From Vitellaria paradoxa (taxonomy: Eukaryota; Streptophyta; Magnoliopsida; Ericales; Sapotaceae): 64,000 nt of DNA. Location of the stretch: the NCBI GenBank assembly GCA_019916065.1, contig CM034236.1, positions 16,445,167-16,509,166 of the forward strand, written 5' to 3'. Under the pieces are notes generated by a model. That model saw nothing but the letters and a program-made list of their open reading frames with translations. It did not search any database and was not told the DNA's origin. Each line of letters begins with the position of its first letter. Positions within the stretch are counted from its first letter, which is position 1. Of the stretch, positions 46,614-58,663 are shown piece after piece. The position numbers and the translations under genes were made by a program.

Positions 46614-48021
46614 CTAAAGTCGTACCCTGTACATCTTGACACCCTAAATGTCATCCCTAGATATCAAGTTCTACTCTCATCACTTTAACTCTTTTAGCCT
46701 TAGTTTGGGAAACAAAAATGTTAAACTTTTTTTGTAGGTAACTATTAAAAAGTTAATTTTTTTTCTTTTTTTTCGGTGTTTGAAAAGGGAAAAATAGTTT
46801 TTTAGTGACTAGTTTTTTAACTTGTTGTTAATTTGTTATTTTTACCCTTCATAATTTAGAAGAAATTTAAAATGTAAGAGAATAAATTTAGTTATTTAAA
46901 AAAAGGCAAAAAGCAAGGTAGCTAGAATTTTGAGCTTCTAGCTACTTTTACAAGCACACTTACACAAGGTCACTACGTATCAAAGAATGACGAAGGGCCA
47001 TTTGAGTGACAAGAAGCATGAAAATTTCCTGAATCTAACTAATCAAGTGATCACACATAGTTGAGATGGTAACACCAAAAAAAATTAACAAGAAAAACCC
47101 TTTCTACAAGGAAGAACTTCCCAAAAAAAAAAAAAAAAAAGAAAAGAAAAAACAATTGCACTATATAACCAGGTTACAAAAATTTTACTCGAACTTACTA
47201 CGAATCACTCACATGAATTCTTTTGTTACTCTCACTCGATTACACGATGGTTAACCTAGACCAAGTGGACTTTTTGAATCCTTAGAAAATACATAGACTC
47301 AACAAAGAGTAAAAGAAAAATAAGAGAAAGACTGTTAAACTCACCAAAAAGAATATCTCTCTCAAACGATTCTATAATATACCCTCGCATTTTCTTTTTG
47401 TATATTGAGCTTGGATGCATATACATAGATTTATAAAGTTCTAGTCCAAGTGGGACTCAACTACATAGCCATATATCCCAAAATGGAAATAAAATCCTCA
47501 TAATATTTAGAATTTTTATCAAAATAATCTCTCAAGCTCTTAGCACCTTGCCTGCAACCCCTTCAGTTGTCTGCATCCAGCTTCCCGTGTCTAATGGAAT
47601 TGATTCTCAGCTTGATTTCAACTTTGACTCGGATTGCAAATTATTCTTTTGGTAATGCATAGAGAACTTTGAATTATCTTTTTTTTTTTTTTCAAATTAG
47701 GAAACAAATATATTTACAATATTTAATTCAAAATTTGTTTAGATTTGCTAACATAAACCTTATGGCTTTGCATGTTCTCTTATTCTTCCCTAATATATTA
47801 AGGCTTAAAAAATATTTTTTTTGTAGCTTTTTTTTTCCGTCTTATAGGACTTTTTTATTATCGAAGTTTTAACTTTTAGGCGTATTAATTGTATTTCCAA
47901 AAAAAAACATGTTCATTTGGAAAATGATAGGAAAAAAATTTTTTTTTGTTATTGTAAAGTCTTGTGGCAAATCCAATCAAAATATTAGCTAAATTAGGAA
48001 TGCTATTAAAGTTTCCTAAAG
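46614..48021. other. gene-free stretch
   Basis: About 1.4 kb with homopolymer runs (47125-47153, 47680-47692, 47937-47947) and no supportable gene or element end. Confidence 0.5.
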
Positions 48022-48811
48022 TGATGCAAATTGAAGATTTGAAGAATTCTGAACAATTAAGGAGATAAAGTAAATCAAGTTGACCAAGATTTTGAAGAAT
48101 TCTAATTGGTGTGAAGGATTACAAAACCTAATAGAATTCGGACGCAGATTTCTGGAACGTGAATGAAATTCCAGTGTACCTCGCAGGCACGGCAAGGGGA
48201 GCTCGCGGGTGCGCTCCAAGCACGCAGGCAGCCCGCAGGGAGCGCGCGGGTGCGCCAAGGTCTCTCAGAAATTCCAGTGAGGTCCGCAGGCAAGAGGATG
48301 GGAGACCGAGGGTGCGCCAGAGTTATTTCCTAAAGCGTAAAAATTCCAGTGCAGGTCGCAGGCTGGAGGATGGGAGCGCGAGGGATCGAGCTATGAATAT
48401 TTTGTTTGGATTCAATTTCCTATTTTGCCAAACTAGGGCAACTTTGTAATCCTATATATATGTGAAACCAACTCTGTAATTGTCAGAGGTGGGAGAACAT
48501 ATTATAGGGACCTAGAGAAAGAGTCTTTAAGGATTGAGAGCTTTCATGTTCTTTCTCTAAATTCGTCTTGTATTTTCTTTTCACTTTCTGTGTGAGGCAG
48601 AAAGCCTGCTTGTAGGGTTTATCGAGTGATTCGAGCAAGAGTGACGAAAGGATTCGTGCGAGTGATTCGTAGAGAGTCTGAGTAGAGTCTTGTAATCCAT
48701 TGATAGTGGGATTGTAAATAGAGGTTTTTCTCCCTGTGATAGGGTTTCCTCGTTATTCTCTTGTGTGATTACTTTCACTGTGTGTGTGATTGTGTGGGTT
48801 CAGAATTTTCA
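48022..48811 (+). repeat. copia 5' LTR (left end tentative)
   Basis: The right end TTCA at 48811 lies 2 bp before the primer site. A TATA box TATATATAT at 48453-48462 fits a promoter. The left end is set at TGATGCAAATTGAAG but cannot be verified without the 3' LTR. An unusually GC-rich stretch (about 48165-48390) holds three imperfect repeats beginning AAATTCCAGTG (48166, 48269, 48341). Confidence 0.6.
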
Positions 48812-48813
48812 AT

Positions 48814-48825
48814 TGGTATCAGAGC
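48814..48825 (+). promoter_or_regulatory. tRNA-Met primer binding site
   Basis: TGGTATCAGAGC, the exact complement of the plant initiator tRNA-Met 3' end, the usual primer of copia elements. Confidence 0.92.
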
Positions 48826-48867
48826 CGGTCACTCTAAGTTCTTGAGTGAAGATCTTCATCCAAACCA

Positions 48868-50808
48868 ATGGATCCACCACGTGAAGGAGGCTCAAGCACC
48901 AGACCCCCTTGGTTTGACGGTTCAAACTATTCATACTGGAAGGTACGAATGCAAGCTTTCCTTTTGGGAATGAATTACAAAGTCTGGATGTCAATAGTTC
49001 AAGGATGGGATGAACCGACTCATGATGTTGATGGAAAAATCGAATAAAAGTCAATTCAGACGTGGACTAAAGCTGAGCAAGAGAGTTCGGAGTAGAACTT
49101 CAAAGCCTTGAGTACCATATTTTCTGCAGTTTGCCCTAATGAATTCTGCCGCATCTCAAGTTGTACGAGTGCCCGAAAAGCGTGGTTAATTCTGCAAAGT
49201 ACACACGAAGGAAACGAACAAGTCAAAACCAGCAAGCTTCAAAAACTCACTTCTGAGTTTGAGGGACTAAGGATGAATGAAGATGAAAGGTTTGATGACT
49301 TTTATGTCCGGCTCAGTCACATTGTTAATTCATGCCACAACCTTGGAGAACCTATTCCAGAATACAAAGTGGTATGTAAAATTTTACGTTCTCTTCCACG
49401 AGTGTTTGATTCTAAAGTTACAGCAATAGAAGAAGTCAGAGATGTGAACTCCATGAGAATAGAGACCTTGTGGGATCCTTGCAAATGTTTGAAGCAAATA
49501 TGGTGAAATCTCGCAAAGCGTCAAAAGGTATTGCTCTAATGACAGTGGAAGAAGAAAGTGATGAAGAGGAGTCGGATAAAGAAATGGCGCTTGTGGCTAA
49601 ACGATTCGTGAGATATATAAGAAAAAAGGGTTTATTTAATAAGAATAACAAGAATGAGTCACAATCTCAAGAAAAAGGAAAGAAGATCAAGAAGATTGAA
49701 TCTGGGGAAGAAAATAAGAAGAACAAGATCAAGTGTTTTGAGTGTCATGGATATGGACACTTTGCTCAATACTGTGCAAACAAAAAGATGAAAAAGAAAC
49801 AAGTCAAAGTCATGAACGCTACATTAGATGATGAATCCAGTTCAGATGAATCATCTTCAGCAGTATCCTCAAACGATGAAGGTAATTTTGTTGCTTTTAT
49901 GGCGTCTCACTCTTCGTCTGCAGGAACTCCATCTGGATCTCAAAGCGACACCGATATATCTAATCATGAAGATGATGACTCTGAGGATGAATTCAATAAT
50001 GACTTGCAAGTGGCCTATGATGCTCTCATTGTCGAATACAGTAAGGTAAAAAAACAAAGACAAGCCCAACATACCCGCAACAGTAAACTCCGAAGTGAAC
50101 GAGATTCCTTGAAGACAGAGAATGAAAAACTCACAGGTAAAATATCTATTTTGGAATCTGACAAAACTTCTCAATCTCATAGTGCAGAAAAGTTCAAAGA
50201 AAAACTTGAAGAAAAAAATAAAAAGATTGATGAATTGGAGAAAGTTGTTAGAGAACTACAGGATGAGATCAGTAAGCTGAAAGAAAAGATCAACAGTGAT
50301 GAGAAGATAATTGAAAGAATGAACTCCAGTTCTCAAAAACTTGAAGAAATTTGGGGCCAACAACGAACACATGGAGACAAAGCAGGCTTAGGCTACACCG
50401 GAGAGAAAAATACAATTGTTTCATCATCATCAGCACCTTCAGTAGTAGCAAAGGTTGTTTCAAAACCTACAGCCAATCCCAAGACCTTCCCAAAGCCTGC
50501 TGTACCACCAAAGAAGGTTTTTGAAAATAATAAACACCATCAGCATCCTCCTCACATAGTGAAAGGTACGTAGTTTGCTAGACCCCAATTCCTTGTACTT
50601 GTTTGTCACCATTGTGGAATCAAAGGTCATATACGCCCAAACTGTCACAAACTCTATGGTCTTCCTTCAAACCATATTCAAAATTTTTTAAAAAATCATG
50701 GACCTAAAGTTCCTGTGATAAATAGATTTCAAGTGTTTTCAAAATTCTCAGAAGATTTTTACAAAAACTCACGCCCTTTTCAAAAACAAAACAGTTTTTG
50801 ATCCAACT
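48868..50808 (+). pseudogene. gag: copia gag, broken by stops and a frameshift
   Basis: ATG at 48868 gives MDPPREGGSSTRPPWFDGSN, the copia gag N-terminus (the WFDGSNYSYWKVRM block is characteristic). Stops interrupt it at about 49046 and 49094. The frame then runs through a capsid-like region (ISSCTSARKAWLILQ, FDDFYVRLSHIVNSCHNLGE). A frameshift near 49470 leads into 49470-50573: a CCHC knuckle CFECHGYGHFAQYC at 49737-49778, an acidic Ser-rich stretch, and a long coiled coil (about 50030-50350). After a stop at 50571 a second knuckle-like CHHCGIKGHIRPNC continues in frame (50608-50649). No pol follows. Confidence 0.88.
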
Positions 50809-50837
50809 TTCAAGCACAATACTAAAAAGGTTTTTGA

Positions 50838-52014
50838 TCCAACTTTCAAGTCCAGGTAGTTCACTACTTTACCTTGGGATGTTTTTATTCAAAACTAGAT
50901 TAGGGTTTAATTCGAAAAGTGTTAAGAATATTGTAATCAAAGGTCAGTACCAGTGATATCAAGCGGATATGGTTAAAGACCTTTGTTTCCAAAAGTTTTT
51001 CAAACAAACAAAACTAGAAATGAATTCGAAACCTATTTTTAACTTTATTCGAAAGTATGTAAACGGTTATATTCGAAAACCCATACCAGTGACTTCAAAC
51101 GAGTGTGGTTAAATATTTTCGGTTTCGAATGTTTTCGAAACAAGTTGAAAATAGATTTTAACATGGTAGATCCTTACGCATGAGCTCTCACAACCCATGC
51201 GAAGGGTCTACTAACACCCTAAGGTTTTTCGTGAACTACCCATTCTTGATTCGTTGAATCAAGAACTAGGGTTTTACGCTAAAACTACTTTAAACATCAC
51301 AAGAACGATAAAAGAACATTCCATCATGCGAAAAAGGAATCAAAACAAGCAAAACATTATATTATGAAATAAATTGAAATAAATCGAAGTGCAACTTACA
51401 ATGTAACTCGGATGTAAAAGAAAAGATGAACAAGTAATGCGAAGACAATGATGAAAACTCCAAAAACCTCAATAAATCCACAAGTCCAAGCGTACAAATC
51501 ACTCTAAAATTAATCAAAACCTAATCTAACTCTCAATCTAAAGTGTAGTAATCAAAAAGAGGCATCCCCCTTCATGGCCGTGCAATGGGTCCTTATAAAG
51601 ATGCAAGGAAACCCTAGAAGAGGAGCTTTCACGCGGCTATTGTAAATCACGGGTGGTTCCGACCATCTAGAGAGGGGGTCGGGACTGTCTGAAGTTTTGT
51701 ACTTTCTGTGGTCCCGACCGTCTGGGTGACGGTGGGGACCGTCTAGTATCTCCTTCATTGCTTTCTTTCCTTCTCTTGGTTGGGTCTTTGGGCTAGTCTT
51801 TTCTATCGAATATGAGGTTCGAACCATGACTTTTTCTTTGTCTTCTTGGTCCTCTCCATAGCTATAAATTTCAACATCCTTGCCCTTTTTCTTACAAATA
51901 AAACAATAAAAGTATAAGTAACACAATAACACTAAAACTTCAACTTTAATTATTTAAATGCATGAATAAGTGTTGAGTTAGGGAGTTTGTAATTACACTT
52001 TTCAAGTGTAATCA
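50838..52014 (-). mobile_element. truncated LTR of the Athila copy-2 family
   Basis: Matches the LTR at 58664-60296 from about its position 59013 to its end: both contain GGTAGTTCACTACTTT, the GGTCCCGACCGTCT blocks, and the shared end GTGTTGAGTTAGGGAGTTTG...GTGTAATCA. The minus-strand start is at 52014. The distal third is missing, replaced by copia gag sequence. A TATA-like CTTATAAAG is at about 51593-51601. No internal region adjoins it. Confidence 0.8.
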
Positions 52015-52015
52015 G

Positions 52016-53240
52016 TGGTGGTTAATTTTCTTTGATTTCTTGGAAAGATTTTTCACAGGCTTCATCCCATATGGACTTGATTCCCTTTTAGGTCAATTTA
52101 GTGAAAGAAGTAGTCAACTTGGAGAAATTCAACACAAATTTACAGTAGTATCCAGCTAATCCCAAGAAACTTTGGATTTCAGTCACTGTTTTAGGTCTTG
52201 GCCATCTCAGGATACTTTTAATCTTGGTTAGATCAACTGCCATGTCCCCAGCAAAAATGACATGTCCCAAAAATTTCATCTCCTTAAGCCAAAATTCGTA
52301 CTTATTGAATTTAGCATAAAATTGGTGCTCTTTTAAAAGTTACAACACTATCCTTAGGTGTTTTACATGTTCCTCCTTATTCTTGGAATACACTAGTACA
52401 TCATTAATGAACACCACTATAAACTTATCTAAATATTCTCGAAACACCCTATTCATCAAGTTCATGAATAATGCAGGGGCATTAGTTAACCTGAATGGTA
52501 GCACCAGAAACTCAGTGCCCATATCTTGTTTGGAATGCTGTTTTAGGGATATCTTCTTTTCTTATTCTTATTTAATGGTAACCAAATCGCAAATTAATCT
52601 TAGAATACACCGTTGCTCTTTTCAATTGATCAAATAAATCATCAATCCTCGATAAAGGGTACCAATTCTTGATGGTTCCTCAACTGAGCGTATGGTAATT
52701 ATTACATATTCTTAGAGTTCCATCCTTTTTCACTACAAACAACGTTGGTGCGCCCCAAGGCGAAACACTTGGTCTCATGAGCCCTTTAGCTAAAAGTTTC
52801 TCTATTTGCTTCTTTAACTCCAACAATTCTGCTGGTGCTAATCTGTAGGGAGCAATAGAGATAGGTTTAGTGTCAGGTACTGAGTCAATACGAAATTTCA
52901 CTTCTCGTTCGTGTGGTAATCTGGGTAAATCATCGGGAAAGACCTCGAGATATTCACAGACAACTGGGGGTAACTCCTTCTTATCACTAGCTCCATCCTC
53001 TACTATTGTCAGATTGGCAACAAGACTGCACAAATCTACCTGTCCTTGCCCGTCTATGGTTGGTAGAATCTCATAACTATAGCAATCTAAAGAGAACCAC
53101 ACTTGTTTGCCTTCTAGAATATAGAAGGTTATTTGTCCCGAATGGCAGTCAATCTTGGCTTGATAAGTTGCTAACCAATTCATTCCGAGAACGACATCAA
53201 AACTTTACATTTCAATCACAATTAAGTTAAAGATTGAGTG
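52016..53240 (-). pseudogene. chromovirus-type protease C-terminus and reverse transcriptase
   Basis: The frame 53183-52680 starts in the protease tail (MNWLATYQAKIDCHSGQITF) and enters RT (APYRLAPAELLELKKQIEKL, SPWGAPTLFVVKKDGTLRIC). After a break, 52522-52340 gives [20 protein letters not shown] and a catalytic box altered to [10 protein letters not shown] (normally YVDD/FIDD). 52279-52088 holds the RNase H-proximal SFLGLAGYYCKFVLNFS. The sequence is cut near 52016. The changed catalytic Asp and the frame breaks make it inactive. Confidence 0.88.
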
Positions 53241-55700
53241 ATACTTCTGTCTGTCCAATATATTTCTAATCATTAGTTCACACCTTTTACATATTCTAGT
53301 TAGGGAAGAGTGACCACAAATGGGGGTATCTATGCATAATGGGGGAACTAATGGTTATGTTTTGAGTCCTAAAGTAGAAACAAAGGTGGCAAAAATAATG
53401 GGAAGCACCAGCAATAATAAGTACAGTGGCATGGGAATATATAGAAAGAAGGCACCTCGACTCACTATTGGCTCAACTGGGACTTCTGGTAGAATAATCG
53501 CATAAGCTCTTCCTTGGGCTTGCACATTAGACGTACCACCTTTTGTCTCACTTGGTTGATCCCCTTTGCATTGCGGTTGTTGAGCCCTGCCTTGCGTACT
53601 TCTAGGAGAGTTATATCCTTGTAGAAGAGGTTGTTGCACTGACCGTGGCTGAGGGTTGTTCCCTTAGAATAACTGGTAGAAATCTTTCCTTACCAGGTGG
53701 ATAGTTCTTTTGAAGGTGAACCTGTTGGCCATAGTTGTAACAGCTTCTAATGCTTCCACTACTTCTGCCACTACCCGGAGTTGTTTGCCTTATTTGCCAT
53801 CTTGGGCATTTATAACTCTTTTGCCTAGGCTATCTACAGTTGTAACAAAATGCCTGTCCTAAAGGTGACCTCATAGGAGTGCTTGCTTGGTGCAGTGCCA
53901 CTCTACTAGGTTGTGGATAAGATAGTGGTAGTGGTGCTAGTCCTTCCCTTGGCCTTTTTCTTATTAGCAATTCTTAGCATATGACCCGAATTCCTGTTCT
54001 ACCACTTTTTCTCGATATTTCTGGTCTCGGTCATGCCTCTATCCACTATCATTGCTTGGTTATCAAGGCTTCATAAATCATCAAGCCCAAGTAGAAGTAT
54101 CTGTCCCCACAAAGTCGGTTATAATCCTCATTCAAACCTTCTGTAATTGAGGCGGGTGGTAAAGACAAGTTCTGGAGCATACTCGGACAGGTCCAAAACC
54201 TCATCTCATATTCTAGTACTATCATGGAGCCTTGGATTAGGTTAGCAAATTCTTTCCTTTTCGTATTTCTCAAGGATTGCGGGAAAAAATGATCGATCTC
54301 TAAATCTTTCTTTGAATTCTTCCCAGGTCAGTCTTGTGGCTCCCCTGGAATTTGTATACTACTTAATCAACTTACTGTACGTCCTACTAGCTGGAAAGTA
54401 GTTAGATTGATTCTAGTCAAATTGTCAATTATCTCCATAGGTGTCAAGATTTTTCTCACATTCCATAAAAAATCTCTCAGCAACTTTAATGTTAGGGGTA
54501 CTATCGTGGGTAGGAGGCTTCAACTTTCAAAAATTTTCTAACACGCCTAGCCTTGTTGGGGTTGGTTTGGGGGGTCTGCTCTCACCGCACCATTTGTCAA
54601 TATTTCAACTAGTTGTTACAATACTACTCCAGCATTAACAAATGTCGTAGTCTGTGGAATCTCGAGTACCTGAGTGTGATCTTCTTCTCTCCCTGGATCA
54701 TCCTGCTGAACTTTTAGATGGATTGCATTTGCCGCACTATGGTATGATTCTGTTCTAGTGAGATAGGTACATCATTAACAATAGGAACTCCTCTACCTCT
54801 GCCTCGACCTGGCCTCGAATTCCACGCAGTGGCATGCTAAAATGCAACAGGTTATGATTTAATATCAAATTATCAATCAAATCTAATGGTACCTGTGGTA
54901 TAATTCTAGAAAACATAATTGTTTTATAAATAAACTTCTTTTATATATAAATATATTACATTATATTAAAAGAAAGTGGGGTCTAAACTTATATACATTA
55001 TAAGATTTTCCCGGAGTCCTTTCATAAAACAGCTAATAGCAGAAGAGGAATGTATAAATACAACAAAATTTCTCCCTTCCCATATGACAATTACTAAACA
55101 CCCAACCCTTACACTACTGGAACTAGCACCTATCATTTTTCAGTTATTCCTACAAAATCTACGAATATGGCCAGGTTGACCATAGGAATAGCATCTCAGT
55201 AGACTTGGTGGGCCCTACTGCTGCATATGCCCTATTTGTTGGCAACTGGGGCACAGTTGGGGTCTATTCTCAGCACATGACATAGCATCCCTTGCACTTT
55301 CTTTCTACTCCCTAGCATTATTGTACACCATGGTTGGTGTGGGCTGCAGAATTACTATGGGTTGTAGGATAGAGTAATGGTGCAGACTAATCTTAGTAGG
55401 GTATATGGGTCCAACATTCGTGGGTGGGTTAAACATTGCCTCTGGATTTATATGTATAAGCAGGTCGTTGTTGGGCCAGATCATCTCAGGGGTTGGATTG
55501 ACTTGACTAGGCTGTTTTAGATTTGTAAGGTTGGCTATTTTCTTTAAAAAAAATAATAAAGAAAGTCCAAATTAATCTTACAATCACATTTTATAAATAA
55601 ATCATTGTAAATCACATTTTCACATAAGATCTCAAATGTTTCTAGCAATTTATTCGCAGTTTTCACATAGGGCATCTACCTCACATGGTCTCTAGGTGTT
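53241..55700 (-). pseudogene. gag: chromovirus-type gag remnant
   Basis: Only fragments are readable. The frame 54273-54049 includes KEFANLIQGSMIVLEYEMRF, the conserved chromovirus capsid stretch. Degenerate knuckle-like words CYNCR and CYNYGQQVHLQKNYP are at about 53845-53720. Upstream, to about 55500, stops are frequent. Confidence 0.65.
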
Positions 55701-55711
55701 CTAAAAACCTA

Positions 55712-55724
55712 GGCTCTGATACTA
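55712..55724 (-). promoter_or_regulatory. tRNA-Met primer site of the chromovirus-type element
   Basis: The minus strand reads TAGTATCAGAGCC, one mismatch from the tRNA-Met complement, and lies 3 bp after the LTR end. Confidence 0.8.
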
Positions 55725-55727
55725 CCC

Positions 55728-56783
55728 TGTCACGCTCCCGAAATCTTGAGATCTCGAGGAGTGAGTTTAGATTAAAAATTTAATGCACTTGGTCCATTAG
55801 AGTCTCAATATTTACTCTTTAGAGCCATTGACCAACCTATTTGTTGATATAAATAATAGTAATAATTATTTTATTAATAAAATACACATCGTGGGTTAAA
55901 TTAAAACTAGATAACATAAATCTCATTTACTTGTAAATTGATATTTCCAAATACATAAGTTTTTTTTAAAGTTATCACATCTAAGTTGTAAAAGCTGCTC
56001 AATAAAACTATAAGGTTTCAAATGGTTATGCTGGCCCTCCTAGGTCTCGGGCTCTACACCTGCAATAAAGTCTGTAGGGATGTGAGCACTAAATCACTTA
56101 TGCTCATAATATATAGAAATATACTTTTTATAATGCATTTTAGAAATCATATAAAAATAGTGAATATAACAAGAAACCATCGAATGTATCAACACACAGC
56201 AAAATAAGATAATGTAAATTCATAACTTTTATTTCTCTTGGTAACTTTTCTTTATTTATTATTATTTTCTTTTCCCAAGGTAAGAAAGGATACTCTGTAA
56301 GACTGTCACACAATTATAGTGGTAGTCCAAATTATCACCAGTTTGTAAAAATATACGGGTTGCGAAGCACCCTTATGTCATTGTTTATAGATCCGAGTTT
56401 AAGGGCCACGATGAGCCTTTACCATTTCTATCGTCGTTGTGGATTACTAGTCCACGGGCATGATTACCCGACCCTACGTAGGTTTGAGGTCTTTCAACCT
56501 AGGAGTATCTCATGACCCTCCCTATTTTGTATAGTATTTTCACTTTTCCCAAAATCAACATTTTCTTTAGGTTTCACCTTTCTCCTTTTAAAGCTTTTGG
56601 AATAATGTCTATGAGCTTTTACAATTCCATATTTCCATTACCATTACAGCCTATTTAGTTTTAATTATTATTTGTTTCGCAATAAACACATAATATAACA
56701 TAGCATATCTCAGTGCTTAATAGCAAATTTAAAAAAAAAAAGTCTAATTAAAATTCTATTATCATCGAAAATTCGACTTAATA
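55728..56783 (-). repeat. truncated 5' LTR of the chromovirus-type element
   Basis: On the + strand it begins TGTCACGCTCCCGAAATC, the reversed 3' end of a chromovirus-type LTR. It runs into the CACTA element at 56784 without reaching its other terminus, so the CACTA element most likely inserted within it. Confidence 0.75.
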
Positions 56784-58663
56784 CATTACTAGAAAATGGG
56801 ATATTAGCGACCGCTTAAAAATGGAAAAGCGGTCGCTAAAAGTAATAGCGACCGCCTGCAGGAGGTCACATTTGAGTCGTTGCTAAAAAGTATTGGTGAC
56901 CGTCGAAGCAGTCGCTAAGTTTTTTGCGACGATGGCTGCGACCGCTTGGGGAAAGATGTCATACAAGCGGTCGTTAATATCTAATAGCGGTTGCTGTTTA
57001 TTTGGCGCGAAAACTCTTCAGATGGCGCCAGGTGGCGTGAACTTTTTGCGACTACTACCGACTAAAAGCGATCGCAATTACTTATCGGGAAAACCATGCC
57101 ATTTGGCGCCATTTGGTGCGAAGGTATTAGTGACCCTTTTGGTGCATTAGCGACTGCTTTAAGCGGTCGCTAATACATTGTTTAATATTTGTTTTATAAA
57201 AGAATCTCAATAATTTATTACAATAAAATGTCACTAACTTTTTTTACAAATCGAATTATTTAAATTATCTATTTAATAATTATTTATTATTTATGTATAA
57301 AAATTATTTATTTATAATAATTATTTATTTAATAGTTGCTAATTATTTATAATAACTATTATATTTTATTATTTATGTATAAATATTTATATTAAATTAA
57401 ATTTAATTATATTTTATTAATTTGCACATGGAACTAAAGAATTTTTTCATAAAATCAATTAAAAAAACAAACATGGCTCTTAATTATGATTATATATACA
57501 AACACAATATCAAATTAGATTATAATTAAAACAAAATTTTATTATATGTAAATGTTCAAAATACAAAAACTAAAATATATATAAATGTACTGATCAAAAT
57601 ATATACAAATGGATCCTAATCATCCTAATCCAGTCTAAAAGGACCATCCGCCATCGTCCGGGTCATACAATGGAATAATAACGAAATTAGAAAATGATAA
57701 AAAAATATGAATATATATATTTATAAAATTTTAAAAGAGTAATAGTAACGAAAAATAAAATTTTTAACCTGAGCAGGAGGAGGTGGATGGCTCTGACTCT
57801 AAGAGAGGCGCCTCTCCATCTCAGCCATCATCTCGGCTCGAAGTAATACCTCTCATGCATCCATCTCAGCTCGAAAGGTCTGGAGCAAATCCTGGTCGCG
57901 ACGTCTGGCCTGAGAAATTGACTCTGCTTGTGCGACGGATCGGCGTGGAATACCCGTGCCCCACGTATACGTGTATCCATGACCATCACGCCCGACAATA
58001 GAGAAAAATATCTCATCCCTCCTCTCCTCGGACTCCCTCTCATCCGGTGGCAGCTCGTCTAGATGTGCATTAAACTGCGCCTAATGCAAACAAGCCAAAA
58101 TAGAAAAAACAAGATAAGTAACTATAATAACTAAAGCAAAATTAAATTATATGTTCATTAGACAAAGTATTAAAATTAGTTTCCCGTATGGCCTGAACCT
58201 CCGGCGAATCAATACGTCGAGTCGCCAACCACATGGACATCCGATCTGTCCTCAGGCCCTCCTCTGTCCTCTGTTAAAAGGTAAATTATATGTTAATAAT
58301 TTACTATCATTAAATATGAAAATAAAAAAATCGCTATTGGCGTGGTAAATTAATGTTTTACCTCGTGGCGAACCTGAGAAAAGTGTCAAGTCCCCTTCTT
58401 GTGGCCCGGGCCCAGCATTCCTTGATTTCGCGAGTTCCTCTGGGCCTTCGCCTATTTTAAGTTTGTCTCGATTAGTTTTTGTAATTTACGCTTTATAACG
58501 TCAAAACTTAAGGAAAAAAAATCAACTCGCAATCTACTCACCTGTGCCTCGGGACTCGACCAATACCAATGAGCTCAGCCCACTGGTGGGGAAGAACGCC
58601 CAGTGGGACTCGTTGGAGGATGTCAGGGTCATTCTCATGACCCTTCTAGTATTTATCTTTGAC
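56784..58663 (-). mobile_element. CACTA element with Ptta/En-Spm-like exons, split by Athila copy 2
   Basis: The terminus CATTACTAGAAAATGGGATA (CACTACTAG with one change) is at 56784. Subterminal repeats AGCGACCGC/GCGGTCGCT follow to about 57175, some forming palindromes (56805-56836). A gene on the minus strand lies at 57769-58663 and is cut at 58664 by Athila copy 2. The other end is beyond the window or beyond that insertion. 57180-57768 is AT-rich and non-coding. Confidence 0.75.
57769..58663 (-). pseudogene. Ptta/En-Spm plant transposase-like exons, 3' part
   Basis: Four exon-like blocks read on the minus strand: 58663 to about 58546 (GHENDPDILQRV then PLGVLPHQWAELIGIGRVPR, with one stop), 58451-58362 (AKAQRNSRNQGMLGPGHKKG, then a stop and HFSQVRHE), about 58270-58185 (TDRMSMWLATRRIDSPEVQA) and 58080-57769 (AQFNAHLDELPPDERESEER). 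Acceptors and donors fit at 58452, 58361, 58271, 58081 and 57768. The KAQRN...GPGHKKG block is characteristic of the plant transposase Ptta/En-Spm family that accompanies TNP2 in CACTA elements. Stops and a frame change in the last exon indicate decay. Confidence 0.7.

Larger units (their letters stand above)
48022..50837 (+). mobile_element. Ty1/copia retrotransposon, 5' part only
   Basis: A 5' LTR (about 48022-48811), a tRNA-Met primer site and a long gag are present; protease, integrase, RT and the 3' LTR are missing. The sequence passes into an Athila-family LTR at about 50838. A long gag with coiled coil and two zinc knuckles suggests the SIRE/Maximus type of copia element, but this is inference. 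Confidence 0.8.
52015..56783 (-). mobile_element. decayed Ty3/gypsy chromovirus-type element
   Basis: On the minus strand: LTR (56783-55728, truncated), primer site, degenerate gag, protease, RT, stopping abruptly at 52015 where the truncated LTR begins. RNase H, integrase and the 3' LTR are missing. The order and the RT-entry sequence (YLEVFPDDLPRLPHEREV) fit plant chromoviruses such as Tekay or Reina types. Many stops are present. Confidence 0.85.

Noticed and set aside
48016..48449. Arg/Ala-rich open frames on both strands
   Set aside because: These arise from the GC-rich repeats in the copia LTR and have no start context, domain or conservation.
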